NCBI GenBank assembly: GCA_022843805.1
Contig: JALHMY010000068.1
Location: 1 to 52,982, forward strand
Length of the DNA: 52,982 nucleotides
DNA from: Fuerstiella sp.
GTDB lineage: Bacteria; Planctomycetota; Planctomycetia; Planctomycetales; Planctomycetaceae
Direction: 5' to 3'
Shown: piece by piece, positions 1 to 8,163 of the stretch
Layout: each line of letters begins with the position of its first letter
Numbering within the stretch: the first letter of the stretch is position 1
The notes under the pieces: generated by a model
The model's input: the letters and a program-made list of their open reading frames with translations, nothing else
Database searches by the model: none
Told to the model about the DNA's origin: nothing
Position numbers and translations under genes: made by a program

Positions 1-174
1 GAGTTACGACATTTTGCCGTCACGATGTTTGTCAGCAAAGGGAACACCACAGGATAAGAACGGGCGGGATTCGCTCTGCCACAAGTGGTGTGGCTGAGTA
101 CAACTCAGATGACATCAACGAGGAAAAAGAATTATGAAGAGAATTGCTTTGGCATTTGCCATGCTGTTCTGTGG
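1..174 (+). repeat. Upstream direct repeat, copy 1 (PEP-CTERM pair 1)
   Basis: Bases 1-103 are identical to 1180-1282, and bases 120-174 (ribosome-binding region plus the first codons) are identical to the corresponding bases before and inside the second gene. The block is the leader and 5' end of a duplicated PEP-CTERM gene. It may continue to the left of the window. Conservation of non-coding sequence next to a highly diverged gene body suggests that the leader carries a promoter or a regulatory RNA element. Confidence 0.9.
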
Positions 175-703
175 CCTTGAGCAGACACAGGCGGGATTTG
201 TATCGATTAGTGCAGCAGGGGCTGGTCCCCTGGCATTCGCTGCTGACACCTTTGCACTGGCTGCTGAGAACACTGCGTATAATGTTGTAGACAACACCCC
301 AACAGTAGTTTTCCTGCAGAACGCTGTGATTACGATTGGTAACTCAGGTAATCTGAATGCTTCCGGCCTTTTTGGCCTGGGTCAGAACATCACGATCAAT
401 GGTGACACTCAGTTTGTCAACTTTGGCGGAACAGCCACGATTACCCCATCACTGGATTCCTTTACGCTTACTGACACCGCAGTTCATGTGTTTAACGGAA
501 ACGTGTTCTTCAAAGCGCTGGCTGGAGCCTGGTCTTTCAGCCAGTTCGGGACATTCACTGTTGAACTGTTTGCCGAAATCACTTTCGACAACGTCAATGT
601 TGTGGTGCCTGAACCTGCCTCAATGGCAATGTGGGGCTTTGGTGCACTTGGGCTGACTCTGGCAGCTCGTCGCAAGAGCCGCAAGACGGAATCTGCCTGC
701 TAG
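134..703 (+). CDS. PEP-CTERM sorting domain protein, copy 1
   Basis: A 189-residue exported protein. It has an N-terminal signal peptide (MKRIALAFAMLFCGL, then a small-residue cleavage region near residue 20) and a C-terminal sorting tag: VPEP at about residues 156-159, a short hydrophobic helix (MWGFGALGLTLAA) and a basic tail (RRKSRK). This is the PEP-CTERM signal recognised by exosortase, which removes the tag during export to the surface. The middle is rich in Thr, Val, Asn and Phe and looks beta-sheet-like; no known domain is recognised. The start is preceded by GAGGAAAAAG, a good ribosome-binding site. It is the first of two tandem paralogues, and its own terminator follows. Exosortase itself is not in the window. 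The final export location is inferred. Confidence 0.92.
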   Translation: MKRIALAFAMLFCGLEQTQAGFVSISAAGAGPLAFAADTFALAAENTAYNVVDNTPTVVFLQNAVITIGNSGNLNASGLFGLGQNITINGDTQFVNFGGTATITPSLDSFTLTDTAVHVFNGNVFFKALAGAWSFSQFGTFTVELFAEITFDNVNVVVPEPASMAMWGFGALGLTLAARRKSRKTESAC

Positions 704-736
704 GCGATTCACGAGTTCTACGGGTAAATTGATCTC

Positions 737-767
737 GGGCGTCCCTTACGGGACGTCCGTTTTTTTT
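737..767 (+). terminator. Rho-independent terminator after PEP-CTERM copy 1
   Basis: A 9-bp GC-rich stem (gggcgtccc / gggacgtcc, one G-T pair) with a 4-base loop ttac is followed by eight T residues. It lies 34 bases after the stop codon. Confidence 0.9.
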
Positions 768-1179
768 GCTTCCTCAGGGTGAAAATCGAGAAAAACGCAC
801 TATCATGCTGTTTTGTTAACCCCCGCGGGTCCGGAGGGATGGATAAAATTCAATTTCTTTGCTGTTCACCTTTGACTTAAGGTGATGATTTCTTCAAGAT
901 TCATGGCAGTTAGATGGCTAATGCCAGAATTTACGTATTGACATTCCCTGAGAATATTGGGGTTCTTGGGGAATGAAATTTGCAGGTTAACTCTGCCGCG
1001 GGTTGACTTGCAGCGGTGGTTGTGCGTACAGGGACGGATTTTTGCAGATTGGGCATTCGTTCGTTTTTGTTGCAATGACCGTGATCTGATCAGGGCTTTT
1101 TGGTCTTCACTCCAGAGACCTTAAATGCCTGGAAAGGGCTGAAATCAGCGTTGGAGGAACGAGACATTGTGGGAACCAC
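768..1179. other. Non-coding spacer between tandem PEP-CTERM genes
   Basis: This 412-base stretch has no convincing ORF. A short hairpin (tcacctt / aaggtga) lies at 866-885 and another (ggtct / agacc) at about 1110-1128. The spacer is not part of the duplicated unit; the duplicated leader starts at 1180. A weak GG-N10-GC pattern at 969-984 resembles a -24/-12 promoter but has several mismatches and is 330 bases from the gene. Confidence 0.5.
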
Positions 1180-1353
1180 GAGTTACGACATTTTGCCGTC
1201 ACGATGTTTGTCAGCAAAGGGAACACCACAGGATAAGAACGGGCGGGATTCGCTCTGCCACAAGTGGTGTGGCTGAGTACAATTGAGAACAGATCAAAGA
1301 GGAAAAAGAATTATGAAGAGAATTGCTTTGGCATTTGCCATGCTGTTCTGTGG
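1180..1353 (+). repeat. Upstream direct repeat, copy 2 (PEP-CTERM pair 1)
   Basis: This is the second copy of the leader found at 1-174. The first 103 bases are identical. A short divergent patch follows, then the ribosome-binding site and first codons are identical again. Confidence 0.9.
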
Positions 1354-1885
1354 TTTGCAGCAGACGCAGGCGGCATTTGTATCGATCTCAGCGGACCCAG
1401 CTGGTCCACTGGCTCTGTCCCCATCTAATACGAGCGTGGCCCTGGCTGCCTACAGCGATACTTACAGTGTTGCTGTCAATACGCCTACGGTCGTTTTTCT
1501 GCAAAACGCGCTGATCACCGTTGGTAATTCGGGAACTCTGAACACAGTGATTAACTTTGCCCTGACACGGGATATCACCGTCAATGGCGACACTCAGTCA
1601 ATCCAGACGACCGGAACGGCAATGATTACTCCGTCGATGGATACTTTCACGTTTGATCCTCTCGGTCCAGTCGCCTTTGGAAATGTGTTGGTTAATTTCT
1701 TTGGCGGGCAGGTTCAGATTACCCAATTCGGAACCTACGAATTGGCACTGTGGGCCGAGGTTACTGTTGATGACATCAATGTTGTCGTCCCAGAACCTGC
1801 CTCAATGGCAATGTGGGGCTTTGGTGCACTTGGGCTGACTCTGGCAGCTCGTCGCAAGAGCCGCAAGACGGAATCTGCCTGCTAG
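1313..1885 (+). CDS. PEP-CTERM sorting domain protein, copy 2
   Basis: A 190-residue paralogue of the preceding gene. The signal peptide (MKRIALAFAMLFCGLQQTQA) and the last 30 or so residues (VPEPASMAMWGFGALG through the basic tail) are the same as in copy 1. The central part keeps a related pattern (NTPTVVFLQNA, TVNGDTQ, TATITPS-like) but is strongly diverged. The start at 1313 is chosen because it matches copy 1 and has the same GAGGAAAAAG ribosome-binding site; an upstream in-frame start at 1283 would add ten residues before a perfect signal peptide. Expected role: an exosortase substrate of unknown function, exported to the envelope or matrix. Confidence 0.92.
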   Translation: MKRIALAFAMLFCGLQQTQAAFVSISADPAGPLALSPSNTSVALAAYSDTYSVAVNTPTVVFLQNALITVGNSGTLNTVINFALTRDITVNGDTQSIQTTGTAMITPSMDTFTFDPLGPVAFGNVLVNFFGGQVQITQFGTYELALWAEVTVDDINVVVPEPASMAMWGFGALGLTLAARRKSRKTESAC

Positions 1886-1896
1886 GCGATTCACGA
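1793..1896 (+). repeat. 3' identity block shared by the two PEP-CTERM genes
   Basis: Bases 1793-1896 are identical to 611-714 over 104 bases. The block covers the PEP-CTERM tag, the stop codon and the first bases after it. With the identical 5' blocks, this makes each gene a mosaic of conserved ends and a diverged centre. Confidence 0.9.
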
Positions 1897-1918
1897 ATTC
1901 GATCGATCAATCGATCTC

Positions 1919-1950
1919 GGGCGTCCTTTACGGGGCGCCCGTTTTTTTTT
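1919..1950 (+). terminator. Rho-independent terminator after PEP-CTERM copy 2
   Basis: The stem gggcgtcc / ggggcgccc with a tttac-type loop is followed by nine T residues. It is the counterpart of the terminator at 737-767, with compensating changes in the stem. Confidence 0.88.
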
Positions 1951-1998
1951 GCCACGAGTGCACACGTGCTCTGTCAACACTTCGTTTGGGGGTACGAT

Positions 1999-2052
1999 GG
2001 GCATTCTTGCCCGTCAAAATGCAGTCGGACAGGAATGTCCAACCTGCATTTT
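1999..2052. terminator. Hairpins between convergent genes
   Basis: Two hairpins lie between the converging PEP-CTERM and hydrolase genes: gggca-ttct-tgccc at 1999-2012, and a longer one at 2016-2052 (aaaatgcag / ctgcatttt with an inner ggaca / tgtcc stem). The second is flanked by A and T tracts on both strands and probably ends transcription of the minus-strand hydrolase. Confidence 0.6.
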
Positions 2053-2136
2053 AAGAATGGACAGTGCACGTTTGCCGCCGGGCTTTGTCTCAAAAGATGT
2101 TGCAAGGTATTGAGTGTGCTCACGGGGTTGCTGGCT

Positions 2137-3069
2137 TCAGGAGATTTCCAGCCAGCGAATGAGGTCCGTGAAAAACTGATCGCGATCAGGTTCAAATTCG
2201 AGCGTATGCCGGGCGTTGGGGTACAGAAGCGTTGTGAGATGTCGGCGTGAAAAGCGACTGACAAGTTCTCTCGTTCCTGAGTTGTTAATGATCTGATCGC
2301 GGCCCGCCAGCATCAGCAGTGCTGGCTGAGTGATCTTAAAATCCTGGTGCCTGAAGATTTTGTCCAGATCTGTTGCCGCGTTCAGGAAACCCGTTGTGAC
2401 CTGATGAAGTGCCTGCGGGTCATTCGCGATAAATTTCTGCCAGACATCGCTTGATGTAAATAAAGCGGGATCCTCCAGCGGGATTCGGATCATTTTGTGA
2501 CGGATCTCCAGGCGTCGGGCAATCTTCAGTTGCAGCAGCTGCAACGCGGTTGGTCGAATGTGAGGCTCCAGTCCCGGATAGAGCAGAGCCAGTTTGTCAA
2601 CCACTTTCGGCTCGAGTGAAGCGGCCGTTACAGCGACTTTCGCCCCCCAGCTGATCCCCAGCAATGTCAGGGGTAATCTGCCATTAATTGATTCATGTTC
2701 GCCGTTTGCCTGGTGGACGAGCTGACGCACATCGTTAATCAGTCTCATTCCATGTTCGGCATGTCCGCGTTGAACGAGGTTGAGTCCAGATCCTCTGCGA
2801 TCTGCAAAATAGACATCGAATCCGGCATCACACATTGCCCTGCATGAGTGCTTGTACCATCCTGCATGGCTTTGGATTCCGTGCAGGGCGACAACGATGC
2901 CGCGCGGCTGATCTGCCTGCCAGTGATGAAAATGGAGGCAGTATCCATCCGATGCCGTGAATGAGCGTACCCGCGGATTTTCGAATGGCGGCTGGGGGCG
3001 TTGCGGCGAACGTCGCTGGGGCGGCAGCGGCGGCGAATCCGGAATGTTCGACGGTGTGTCCTCAATCAT
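2137..3069 (-). CDS. Alpha/beta hydrolase (monoacylglycerol lipase / lysophospholipase type)
   Basis: A 310-residue protein of the serine hydrolase family called Hydrolase_4 or serine aminopeptidase S33. Visible features are the oxyanion-hole region (VVALHGIQSHAGWY), the nucleophile elbow GISWG, an acid residue in LAGRDQIINN and the catalytic His in NARHTLEFE. The fold matches lysophospholipases and monoacylglycerol lipases (YADRRGSG motif). The first 30 residues are proline-rich and probably disordered; there is no signal peptide, so it is likely cytoplasmic. Its ATG overlaps the stop codon of the macro-domain gene by four bases (ATGA), so the two are probably translationally coupled. The substrate is unknown. 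Confidence 0.85.
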   Translation of the reverse strand: MIEDTPSNIPDSPPLPPQRRSPQRPQPPFENPRVRSFTASDGYCLHFHHWQADQPRGIVVALHGIQSHAGWYKHSCRAMCDAGFDVYFADRRGSGLNLVQRGHAEHGMRLINDVRQLVHQANGEHESINGRLPLTLLGISWGAKVAVTAASLEPKVVDKLALLYPGLEPHIRPTALQLLQLKIARRLEIRHKMIRIPLEDPALFTSSDVWQKFIANDPQALHQVTTGFLNAATDLDKIFRHQDFKITQPALLMLAGRDQIINNSGTRELVSRFSRRHLTTLLYPNARHTLEFEPDRDQFFTDLIRWLEIS

Positions 3070-3608
3070 TGAGGCACGATTTCTTCGAGTGCGCGAGAGA
3101 ATGCGCCAAATGCGCCTTCGCTGAATAACACGAACCGGACCAGTGACGGTGCTTTATGCCATTTGATAAAATCGACGGCGGTTTTCAGGGAATTTCCGGC
3201 AGCCAGATCAATGGGGTATCCGTAAACGCCTGTGCTGATCGCGGGGAATGCGATGCTGCTGCACTGCAGTTCCACAGCCAGCTTCATGCAGGCCCGATAG
3301 GCCGAGGCCAGCATAGCAGGTTCACCGTCTCGGCCACCCCTCCAGACAGGGCCTACCGCATGCAGCACATATTTTGCGGAGAGGTTACCGGCGACGGATG
3401 CTACAGCTTTTCCGGTCGGACAGCCTTCAGGATACCGTTTCTGAGTATCTGCCATGATGGAAGGCCCGCCGGCAGAGTGAATTGCTCCATCGACCCCGCT
3501 TCCGCCGCACAACTGTGAATTTGCGGCGTTAACGATTGCGTCCACGGATTGCCGAGTGATATCACCCTGAACCAGTTCAAGGCGACTGTGGCCGATATTG
3601 ATGATCAT
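3066..3608 (-). CDS. Macro domain protein (ADP-ribose / O-acetyl-ADP-ribose hydrolase type)
   Basis: A single macro domain of about 180 residues of the YmdB/MacroD type. Diagnostic segments are GDITRQSVDAIVNAAN, the glycine-rich GGSGVDGAIHSAGG and the distal loop FPAISTGVYGYP. Members bind ADP-ribose and remove acetyl or ADP-ribosyl groups. The ATG at 3608 (MIINIGHSRLELVQGD) is chosen because the domain starts there; a longer frame to 3758 adds 50 residues without family character and would run almost into the divergent pntAA gene. It is upstream in a two-gene unit with the hydrolase. A functional link between ADP-ribose ester chemistry and the esterase-like partner is possible but only inferred. 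Confidence 0.88.
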   Translation of the reverse strand: MIINIGHSRLELVQGDITRQSVDAIVNAANSQLCGGSGVDGAIHSAGGPSIMADTQKRYPEGCPTGKAVASVAGNLSAKYVLHAVGPVWRGGRDGEPAMLASAYRACMKLAVELQCSSIAFPAISTGVYGYPIDLAAGNSLKTAVDFIKWHKAPSLVRFVLFSEGAFGAFSRALEEIVPQ

Positions 3609-3804
3609 AAGACGTTCACGTTCGCTGGAATACCCGGGATGCCTGGAGTCTGACGTGAGAATCTCATATAACTCGACGGTCACAAACAAGGCTGCCACGT
3701 TTGTTTTTTGGAAGTTTCGTTCTGGCTGTGGCTTGTGACGGACGATAACCGGCTGCATTTCCTGCAGAATCGAGATGTCAGTCCGTTTTCAGGAGTATGT
3801 GAAA

Positions 3805-5001
3805 ATGATGGCTCAAACGCTGTCGGTAGGAGTTGCCAGGGAGGCAGATCCTCTTGAGAATCGAGTGGCCCTCGTGCCCGCGTCCGTTCCCATGTTGAAA
3901 AAGCTGGGACTGGACGTTTGTCTGGAAGCCGGCGCTGGAAATCAGGCGGGGTTTCCGGATTTGCTGTACAGCGAGAAAGGGGCGGTCATCGTTTCCAGTC
4001 GCGACGAACTGTTTAGTCGCTGTGATATTATACTGCAGGTGCGAGCTCTTGGAGCGTGCGGTGAGCATGGTGAACGGGACATTGCCAGATTGCGAAAAGG
4101 GCAGCTGCTGATTGCCGGCTGTGAACCACTGTGGTGTGCTCAGCAAATTCCAGCCGCGGCCGCAACGGGAGCGTCAGTTTTTTCGCTGGAACTGGTTCCC
4201 CGGATTACACGTGCTCAGACGATGGACATACTTTCCTCGATGGCCACTGTTTCCGGCTATCGAGCCGTTCTGCTGGCTGCTTCTGCCTCACCACGCATGT
4301 TCCCGATGATGATGACGGCCGCGGGAACGATTAAGCCGGCTCGCGTTCTGGTGATCGGTGCCGGAGTTGCCGGATTGCAGGCGATCGCGTCGGCCAGACG
4401 GCTTGGAGCGGTTGTTTTCGGTTACGATATTCGCCCGGCTGTCCGGGAGCAGGTGGAGAGTCTGGGCGGGAAATTCGTTGAGCTGGATGTAACCGCGGAG
4501 CAGTCAGAATCGCAGGGCGGATATGCTCGTCAAATGTCGGACGACTTTTATCAGCGCCAGCGTGAAGCGATGAAGAAGGTTCTGGCGGATTGCAATGTTG
4601 TCATCACCACAGCGGCGATTCCCGGGAAGAAGGCCCCCGTCCTTGTGACTCGGGAAATGGTTGAGGCGATGGCACCCGGATCGGTCATTGTTGATATTGC
4701 CGCGGAGCGTGGTGGCAACTGTGAAGTCACTGTCTCTGGCGAAACCATTCAGCATCAGGGAGTGACTGTCATGGGACCGCTCAACCTGCCATCTGCGATT
4801 CCGGTGCATGCCAGCGAGATGTTCAGTCGGAATGTCACGTCATTCATGGCTCTCATGGTACGGGGCGGTCAAATCAGCCTGGATCTGAATGACGAGATTC
4901 TTCGCGACACACTGGTGGCGAAAGACGGAGAGATTGTCAACCAGCGTGTCCGTGAGATTCTGAATCTGCCATCTCTGGCGGCCGCAGAGTCGGTCACCTG
5001 A
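3805..5001 (+). CDS. pntAA: NAD(P) transhydrogenase subunit alpha, part 1 (NAD-binding)
   Basis: A 398-residue soluble NAD(H)-binding domain I of the proton-translocating transhydrogenase, which transfers hydride between NADH and NADP+ using the proton gradient. The N-terminus (GVAREADPLENRVALVPASV) is typical of the AlaDH/PNT family. The Rossmann motif VIGAGVAGLQAIASARRLGA and the following YDIRP acidic strand are clear. The C-terminal part contains MGPLNLPSAIPVHASEMFSRN. Start 3805 is preferred over 3775 because AGGAG at 3791-3795 is placed nine bases ahead of it. It is the first gene of a split-alpha pnt operon. The divergent macro-domain gene leaves about 195 bases for promoters. Confidence 0.95.
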   Translation: MMAQTLSVGVAREADPLENRVALVPASVPMLKKLGLDVCLEAGAGNQAGFPDLLYSEKGAVIVSSRDELFSRCDIILQVRALGACGEHGERDIARLRKGQLLIAGCEPLWCAQQIPAAAATGASVFSLELVPRITRAQTMDILSSMATVSGYRAVLLAASASPRMFPMMMTAAGTIKPARVLVIGAGVAGLQAIASARRLGAVVFGYDIRPAVREQVESLGGKFVELDVTAEQSESQGGYARQMSDDFYQRQREAMKKVLADCNVVITTAAIPGKKAPVLVTREMVEAMAPGSVIVDIAAERGGNCEVTVSGETIQHQGVTVMGPLNLPSAIPVHASEMFSRNVTSFMALMVRGGQISLDLNDEILRDTLVAKDGEIVNQRVREILNLPSLAAAESVT

Positions 5002-5124
5002 ACTACTGTTTGCTGCTCATCCGTTGTGGGCATCGGCTGGCTTCGCTGATTGTCACTCAGTAATACTGCAATCTGTATCACGACTGCTTCCTTCTGAGCT
5101 TCTTCCTTCCTGTATTTTCCCGCC

Positions 5125-5146
5125 CCATGTGTAACCCATGTGTAAT
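5125..5146 (+). repeat. Short tandem repeat between pntAA and pntAB
   Basis: Two adjacent copies of an 11-base unit (ccatgtgtaac / ccatgtgtaat) lie in the unusually long 180-base gap between pntAA and pntAB. No function is evident. Confidence 0.5.
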
Positions 5147-5181
5147 CCGTTCAGAAACCGTTTCGTTCAGGAACTCACCTC

Positions 5182-5544
5182 ATGAAAATGTTGATGATTG
5201 CGGTTGATACTGCGCCCGCATTGATCCAGCCGGTTGCTGGAAACGCGACTGAGGCTATGGCTGGCAGCTCTGTGCTCATGTTGCTGCTGACAGTATTCGT
5301 ACTTTCAATCTTTGTTGGTGCTGAGATCATTTCCAAGATTCCGCCGACGCTGCATACACCGCTGATGTCCGGTTCAAATGCGATTTCCGGAATTACAGTC
5401 ATTGGTGCGATTCTGGTGTGCGGATCTGCGAGCGGCTTTTTAAATGGCCTCGGACTATTCAGCGTGGTTTTGGCGACGATCAACGTTGTGGGCGGATTTG
5501 TTGTAACTCACCGAATGCTGGCAATGTTCAAATCGAAGAAATAG
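5182..5544 (+). CDS. pntAB: NAD(P) transhydrogenase subunit alpha, part 2 (membrane)
   Basis: A 120-residue membrane subunit corresponding to the C-terminal membrane segment of alpha in two-subunit enzymes. Three transmembrane helices are visible: VLMLLLTVFVLSIFVGAE, ISGITVIGAILVCGSASG and LGLFSVVLATINVVGGFVVTH. The loop segment KIPPTLHTPLMSGSNAISG is the family signature. The N-terminal 35 residues are less conserved. It lies between pntAA and pntB, so all three transhydrogenase subunits are encoded separately, as in other alphaproteobacterial-type or three-subunit enzymes. Confidence 0.95.
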   Translation: MKMLMIAVDTAPALIQPVAGNATEAMAGSSVLMLLLTVFVLSIFVGAEIISKIPPTLHTPLMSGSNAISGITVIGAILVCGSASGFLNGLGLFSVVLATINVVGGFVVTHRMLAMFKSKK

Positions 5545-5612
5545 TTCGGATTGCCGTTGAGTAGGTCGACATGCTGTGGTTTCTGATTTTCTGAACTGGC
5601 GGGATCAACAAA

Positions 5613-7004
5613 GTGAGTAATGCACTGACAGATTTGTGTTATTTGATTTCGGCCGTATTGTTCATTATCGGTTTGAAGGATATGGGTCGACCGCGAACGG
5701 CGGTACGCGGTAATCTCATCGGTTCCGCCGCGATGCTGCTAGCCGTTGTTGTCACGATGCTGCAGGTACAAGGCTGGGGCGGAATCATCGGAGCGATCAT
5801 TCTGGGCTCCGCCGCAGGTGTTTATCTGGCGCTCAAGGTTGAAATGACGGCCATGCCCCAGCTTGTGGCGCTCTTTAACGGCCTGGGCGGTGCGGCATCT
5901 TTATTTGTGGCGGGCGCTGATCTTGCCGGTCGGCCGATTTCAGAAAAGCTACCGGATGATTTTACTGCCATCCTGATTGCAACTGCCGCATCAGGTCTGA
6001 TTGGGGGTGTGACGCTGACCGGAAGCCTTGTTGCGTTCGGAAAGCTTCAGGAACTGCGGTTCATGAAGGACTTTAATGCGCCCTGGCAAAATGTGGCCAA
6101 TCTGGGCCTGGCTGTGACCGCCCTATGCCTTTGCGTGCTAATGGTGATTGTACCGCAGCATGCGATCCTGTGGTTCTGGCTGATGTCGGTTTTGTCCCTC
6201 GCGCTCGGCGTATTGCTTGTCATTTCGATTGGTGGAGCAGATATGCCGGTAGTTATCGCTCTGCTGAATTCCTACTCCGGAATCGCAGCGTCCGCCACCG
6301 GATTCGTTTTGCATAACAACCTGCTGATCATTTCCGGTTCTCTGGTAGGTGCGTCAGGAATTATTCTGACACGAATTATGTGCCATGCGATGAATCGATC
6401 GCTCTGGGCTGTCCTCTTCGGAACTCTGCAGGCCAAAGGAAAATTCAATGCTGGCGATGACGTCTATGCCAGCGTCAAGTCGACGACAGCAGAGGAAGTC
6501 GCGATGCTTCTGGAGAATGCTCAGCGAGTGCTGATCATCCCGGGTTATGGAATGGCAGTGGCGCAGGCACAGCATGCGGTGCGAGATTTAACCAATCTTT
6601 TGCTGGCAAGAGGAATTGACGTGGAATTCGGCATTCATCCGGTTGCCGGACGTATGCCGGGACACATGAATGTGCTGCTGGCAGAAGCCGATATCGCGTA
6701 TGAGCGGCTGAAGGAGATGGATGAAGTCAACGCGTCGATGGATCAGGTTGACGTTGCCATTGTCCTTGGAGCGAACGATGTGGTGAATCCGCTGGCCCGC
6801 ACTGATCCGAACAGCCCGATTGCCGGGATGCCAATTATTGACGTGGATCGAGCCCGTACTGTCATCAATATCAAACGCAGTCTCAGCCCCGGATTCGCAG
6901 GTATTCCCAATCCGCTTTTTGCCATGAACAATTCTCTGATGCTGTTTGCAGATGGAAAGCAGGCTGTCGTGGAAATTGTTAAGGCACTGCAGGCTGATGC
7001 CTAG
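5613..7004 (+). CDS. pntB: NAD(P) transhydrogenase subunit beta
   Basis: A 463-residue beta subunit: an N-terminal membrane domain of eight to nine helices (proton channel) and a C-terminal NADP(H)-binding domain III. Key segments are GYGMAVAQAQHAVRDL, FGIHPVAGRMPGHMNVLLAEA, VLGANDVVNPLARTDPNSPI, AGMPIIDV and KRSLSPGFAGIPNPLF, all standard for PntB. The start is GTG at 5613. It works with the PntAA/PntAB pair upstream to supply NADPH for biosynthesis and redox defence. The length matches the family. Confidence 0.96.
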   Translation: MSNALTDLCYLISAVLFIIGLKDMGRPRTAVRGNLIGSAAMLLAVVVTMLQVQGWGGIIGAIILGSAAGVYLALKVEMTAMPQLVALFNGLGGAASLFVAGADLAGRPISEKLPDDFTAILIATAASGLIGGVTLTGSLVAFGKLQELRFMKDFNAPWQNVANLGLAVTALCLCVLMVIVPQHAILWFWLMSVLSLALGVLLVISIGGADMPVVIALLNSYSGIAASATGFVLHNNLLIISGSLVGASGIILTRIMCHAMNRSLWAVLFGTLQAKGKFNAGDDVYASVKSTTAEEVAMLLENAQRVLIIPGYGMAVAQAQHAVRDLTNLLLARGIDVEFGIHPVAGRMPGHMNVLLAEADIAYERLKEMDEVNASMDQVDVAIVLGANDVVNPLARTDPNSPIAGMPIIDVDRARTVINIKRSLSPGFAGIPNPLFAMNNSLMLFADGKQAVVEIVKALQADA

Positions 7005-7106
7005 CGGCCGATCTCAGGCAGCCAGCCTGGACGTTGCCAGCTGTTGTCTTCCGAGTGGCCGGATCGATCAGGTTCAGAAGCCACGTTTCACTCGCGGGCG
7101 GGTCGT

Positions 7107-7955
7107 ATGGCAGACCAGATATCTGACGGGCAGGATTTTTCGAATGCCCCGATCATTATGGCAATAGATGTCGGAAATACTCGCGCCAAACTGGGATTGT
7201 TTCGTACAGCGGCCAACGGGATTCCGGAAGCCTTGACTATTCACGCATGCGTGCTGGATTCGACACCGAACCTCCATCACGCGGTTCACAGCTGGGCGAT
7301 GGAATCCGGAGTTCCGCTTCCTCAGACCGTGGCAGTTGCCGGCAGCGATCCCGATACGCGTGACAAACTTCTCGCGAACTGGCCGTTCACCATGATTCGT
7401 CCGGTTATCGTTGAGCACTTTCGACAGATTCCGATTCGGGTGGAAGTGGACTGTCCGGAACGGGTTGGAATCGACCGTTTGCTGAATACTTTTGCGGCCT
7501 GGAAAATGGTTAAGAACGCCCTGCCGGTGATTGCTGTGGACTCCGGAACGGCAACAACAGTGGATCTGATGACTTCTGACGGAACTTTCTGCGGGGGCAG
7601 TATTTTACCAGGGCTGCGTCTCTCTGCTCAGGCTATGCATGATTACACCGCACGGCTGCCTTTGTTGAATACGGATGCTGAGCTGTCCGAACTTCCGCAC
7701 CTGCCCGGACGAAACACCGAGGACGCCATGAGGGCAGGTCTGTTTGTTGGGCAGCTGGGGGCGGTGCGAGAACTTTGCCACAGGCTGACAGAGGCCAGTT
7801 TCCGCTCGTTTAAGCAGATGGTTTCGCCAGCGGTTTTTGTATCAGGAGGAGGGGGACGCCAGTTGGTAAACCATCTTTCCGGGGCGATTTACGTCGATAG
7901 TCTGGCTTTGCACGGTCTGGCGCTTCTGTCGCAGGCAGGAATTTGTAAAGAATAA
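7107..7955 (+). CDS. coaX: Type III pantothenate kinase
   Basis: A 282-residue CoaX-type kinase catalysing the first step of coenzyme A synthesis (ATP-dependent phosphorylation of pantothenate). It belongs to the ASKHA superfamily. The phosphate-binding DVGNTRAKLG lies near the N-terminus, ERVGIDRLLNTFAAW and VDSGTATTVDL in the middle, and GGSILPGLRLS follows. ATG at 7107, with a GGGCGGG stretch just ahead, is chosen; ATG at 7158, directly before the DVGNT motif, is also possible, and the TTG at 7044 is unlikely. The gene follows pntB with a gap of about 100 bases and may be cotranscribed. Type III enzymes need a monovalent cation and are not feedback-inhibited by CoA; this is family knowledge. 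Confidence 0.92.
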   Translation: MADQISDGQDFSNAPIIMAIDVGNTRAKLGLFRTAANGIPEALTIHACVLDSTPNLHHAVHSWAMESGVPLPQTVAVAGSDPDTRDKLLANWPFTMIRPVIVEHFRQIPIRVEVDCPERVGIDRLLNTFAAWKMVKNALPVIAVDSGTATTVDLMTSDGTFCGGSILPGLRLSAQAMHDYTARLPLLNTDAELSELPHLPGRNTEDAMRAGLFVGQLGAVRELCHRLTEASFRSFKQMVSPAVFVSGGGGRQLVNHLSGAIYVDSLALHGLALLSQAGICKE

Positions 7956-8163
7956 ATGTTGGCTTTGCCTGCGATTCAGCGAACGGAATCTTTGCGTTTT
8001 GTCATTTTCGAAGTTAGTCTGCGCAGACATCTGAAGTGTACAGTCGTTGCCATTGTCTGAGATGCCGTATTAACGTATACGGGGCAATCGGGTGGCAACT
8101 GTACCGCCAGAATACCCTGCCTTCACTGTCTGTTTCCTGCCTCTTGTCGAGTTGGTGTCGAGC

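Noticed and set aside
66..84. Possible -24/-12 pattern (gggattcgctctgcc) in the conserved leader of the first pair
   Set aside because: Only the GG and GC dinucleotides fit; the surrounding bases do not match the consensus, and a GC-rich region gives such pairs by chance.
969..984. Possible sigma-54 element in the spacer of the first PEP-CTERM pair
   Set aside because: GG-N10-GC is present but three consensus bases are wrong. It lies outside the duplicated leader, is 330 bases from the gene, and has no dyads upstream.
1813..2250. A 145-residue plus-strand frame after the second PEP-CTERM gene
   Set aside because: It runs through the PEP-CTERM tag in another frame, through the terminator and into the convergent hydrolase gene.
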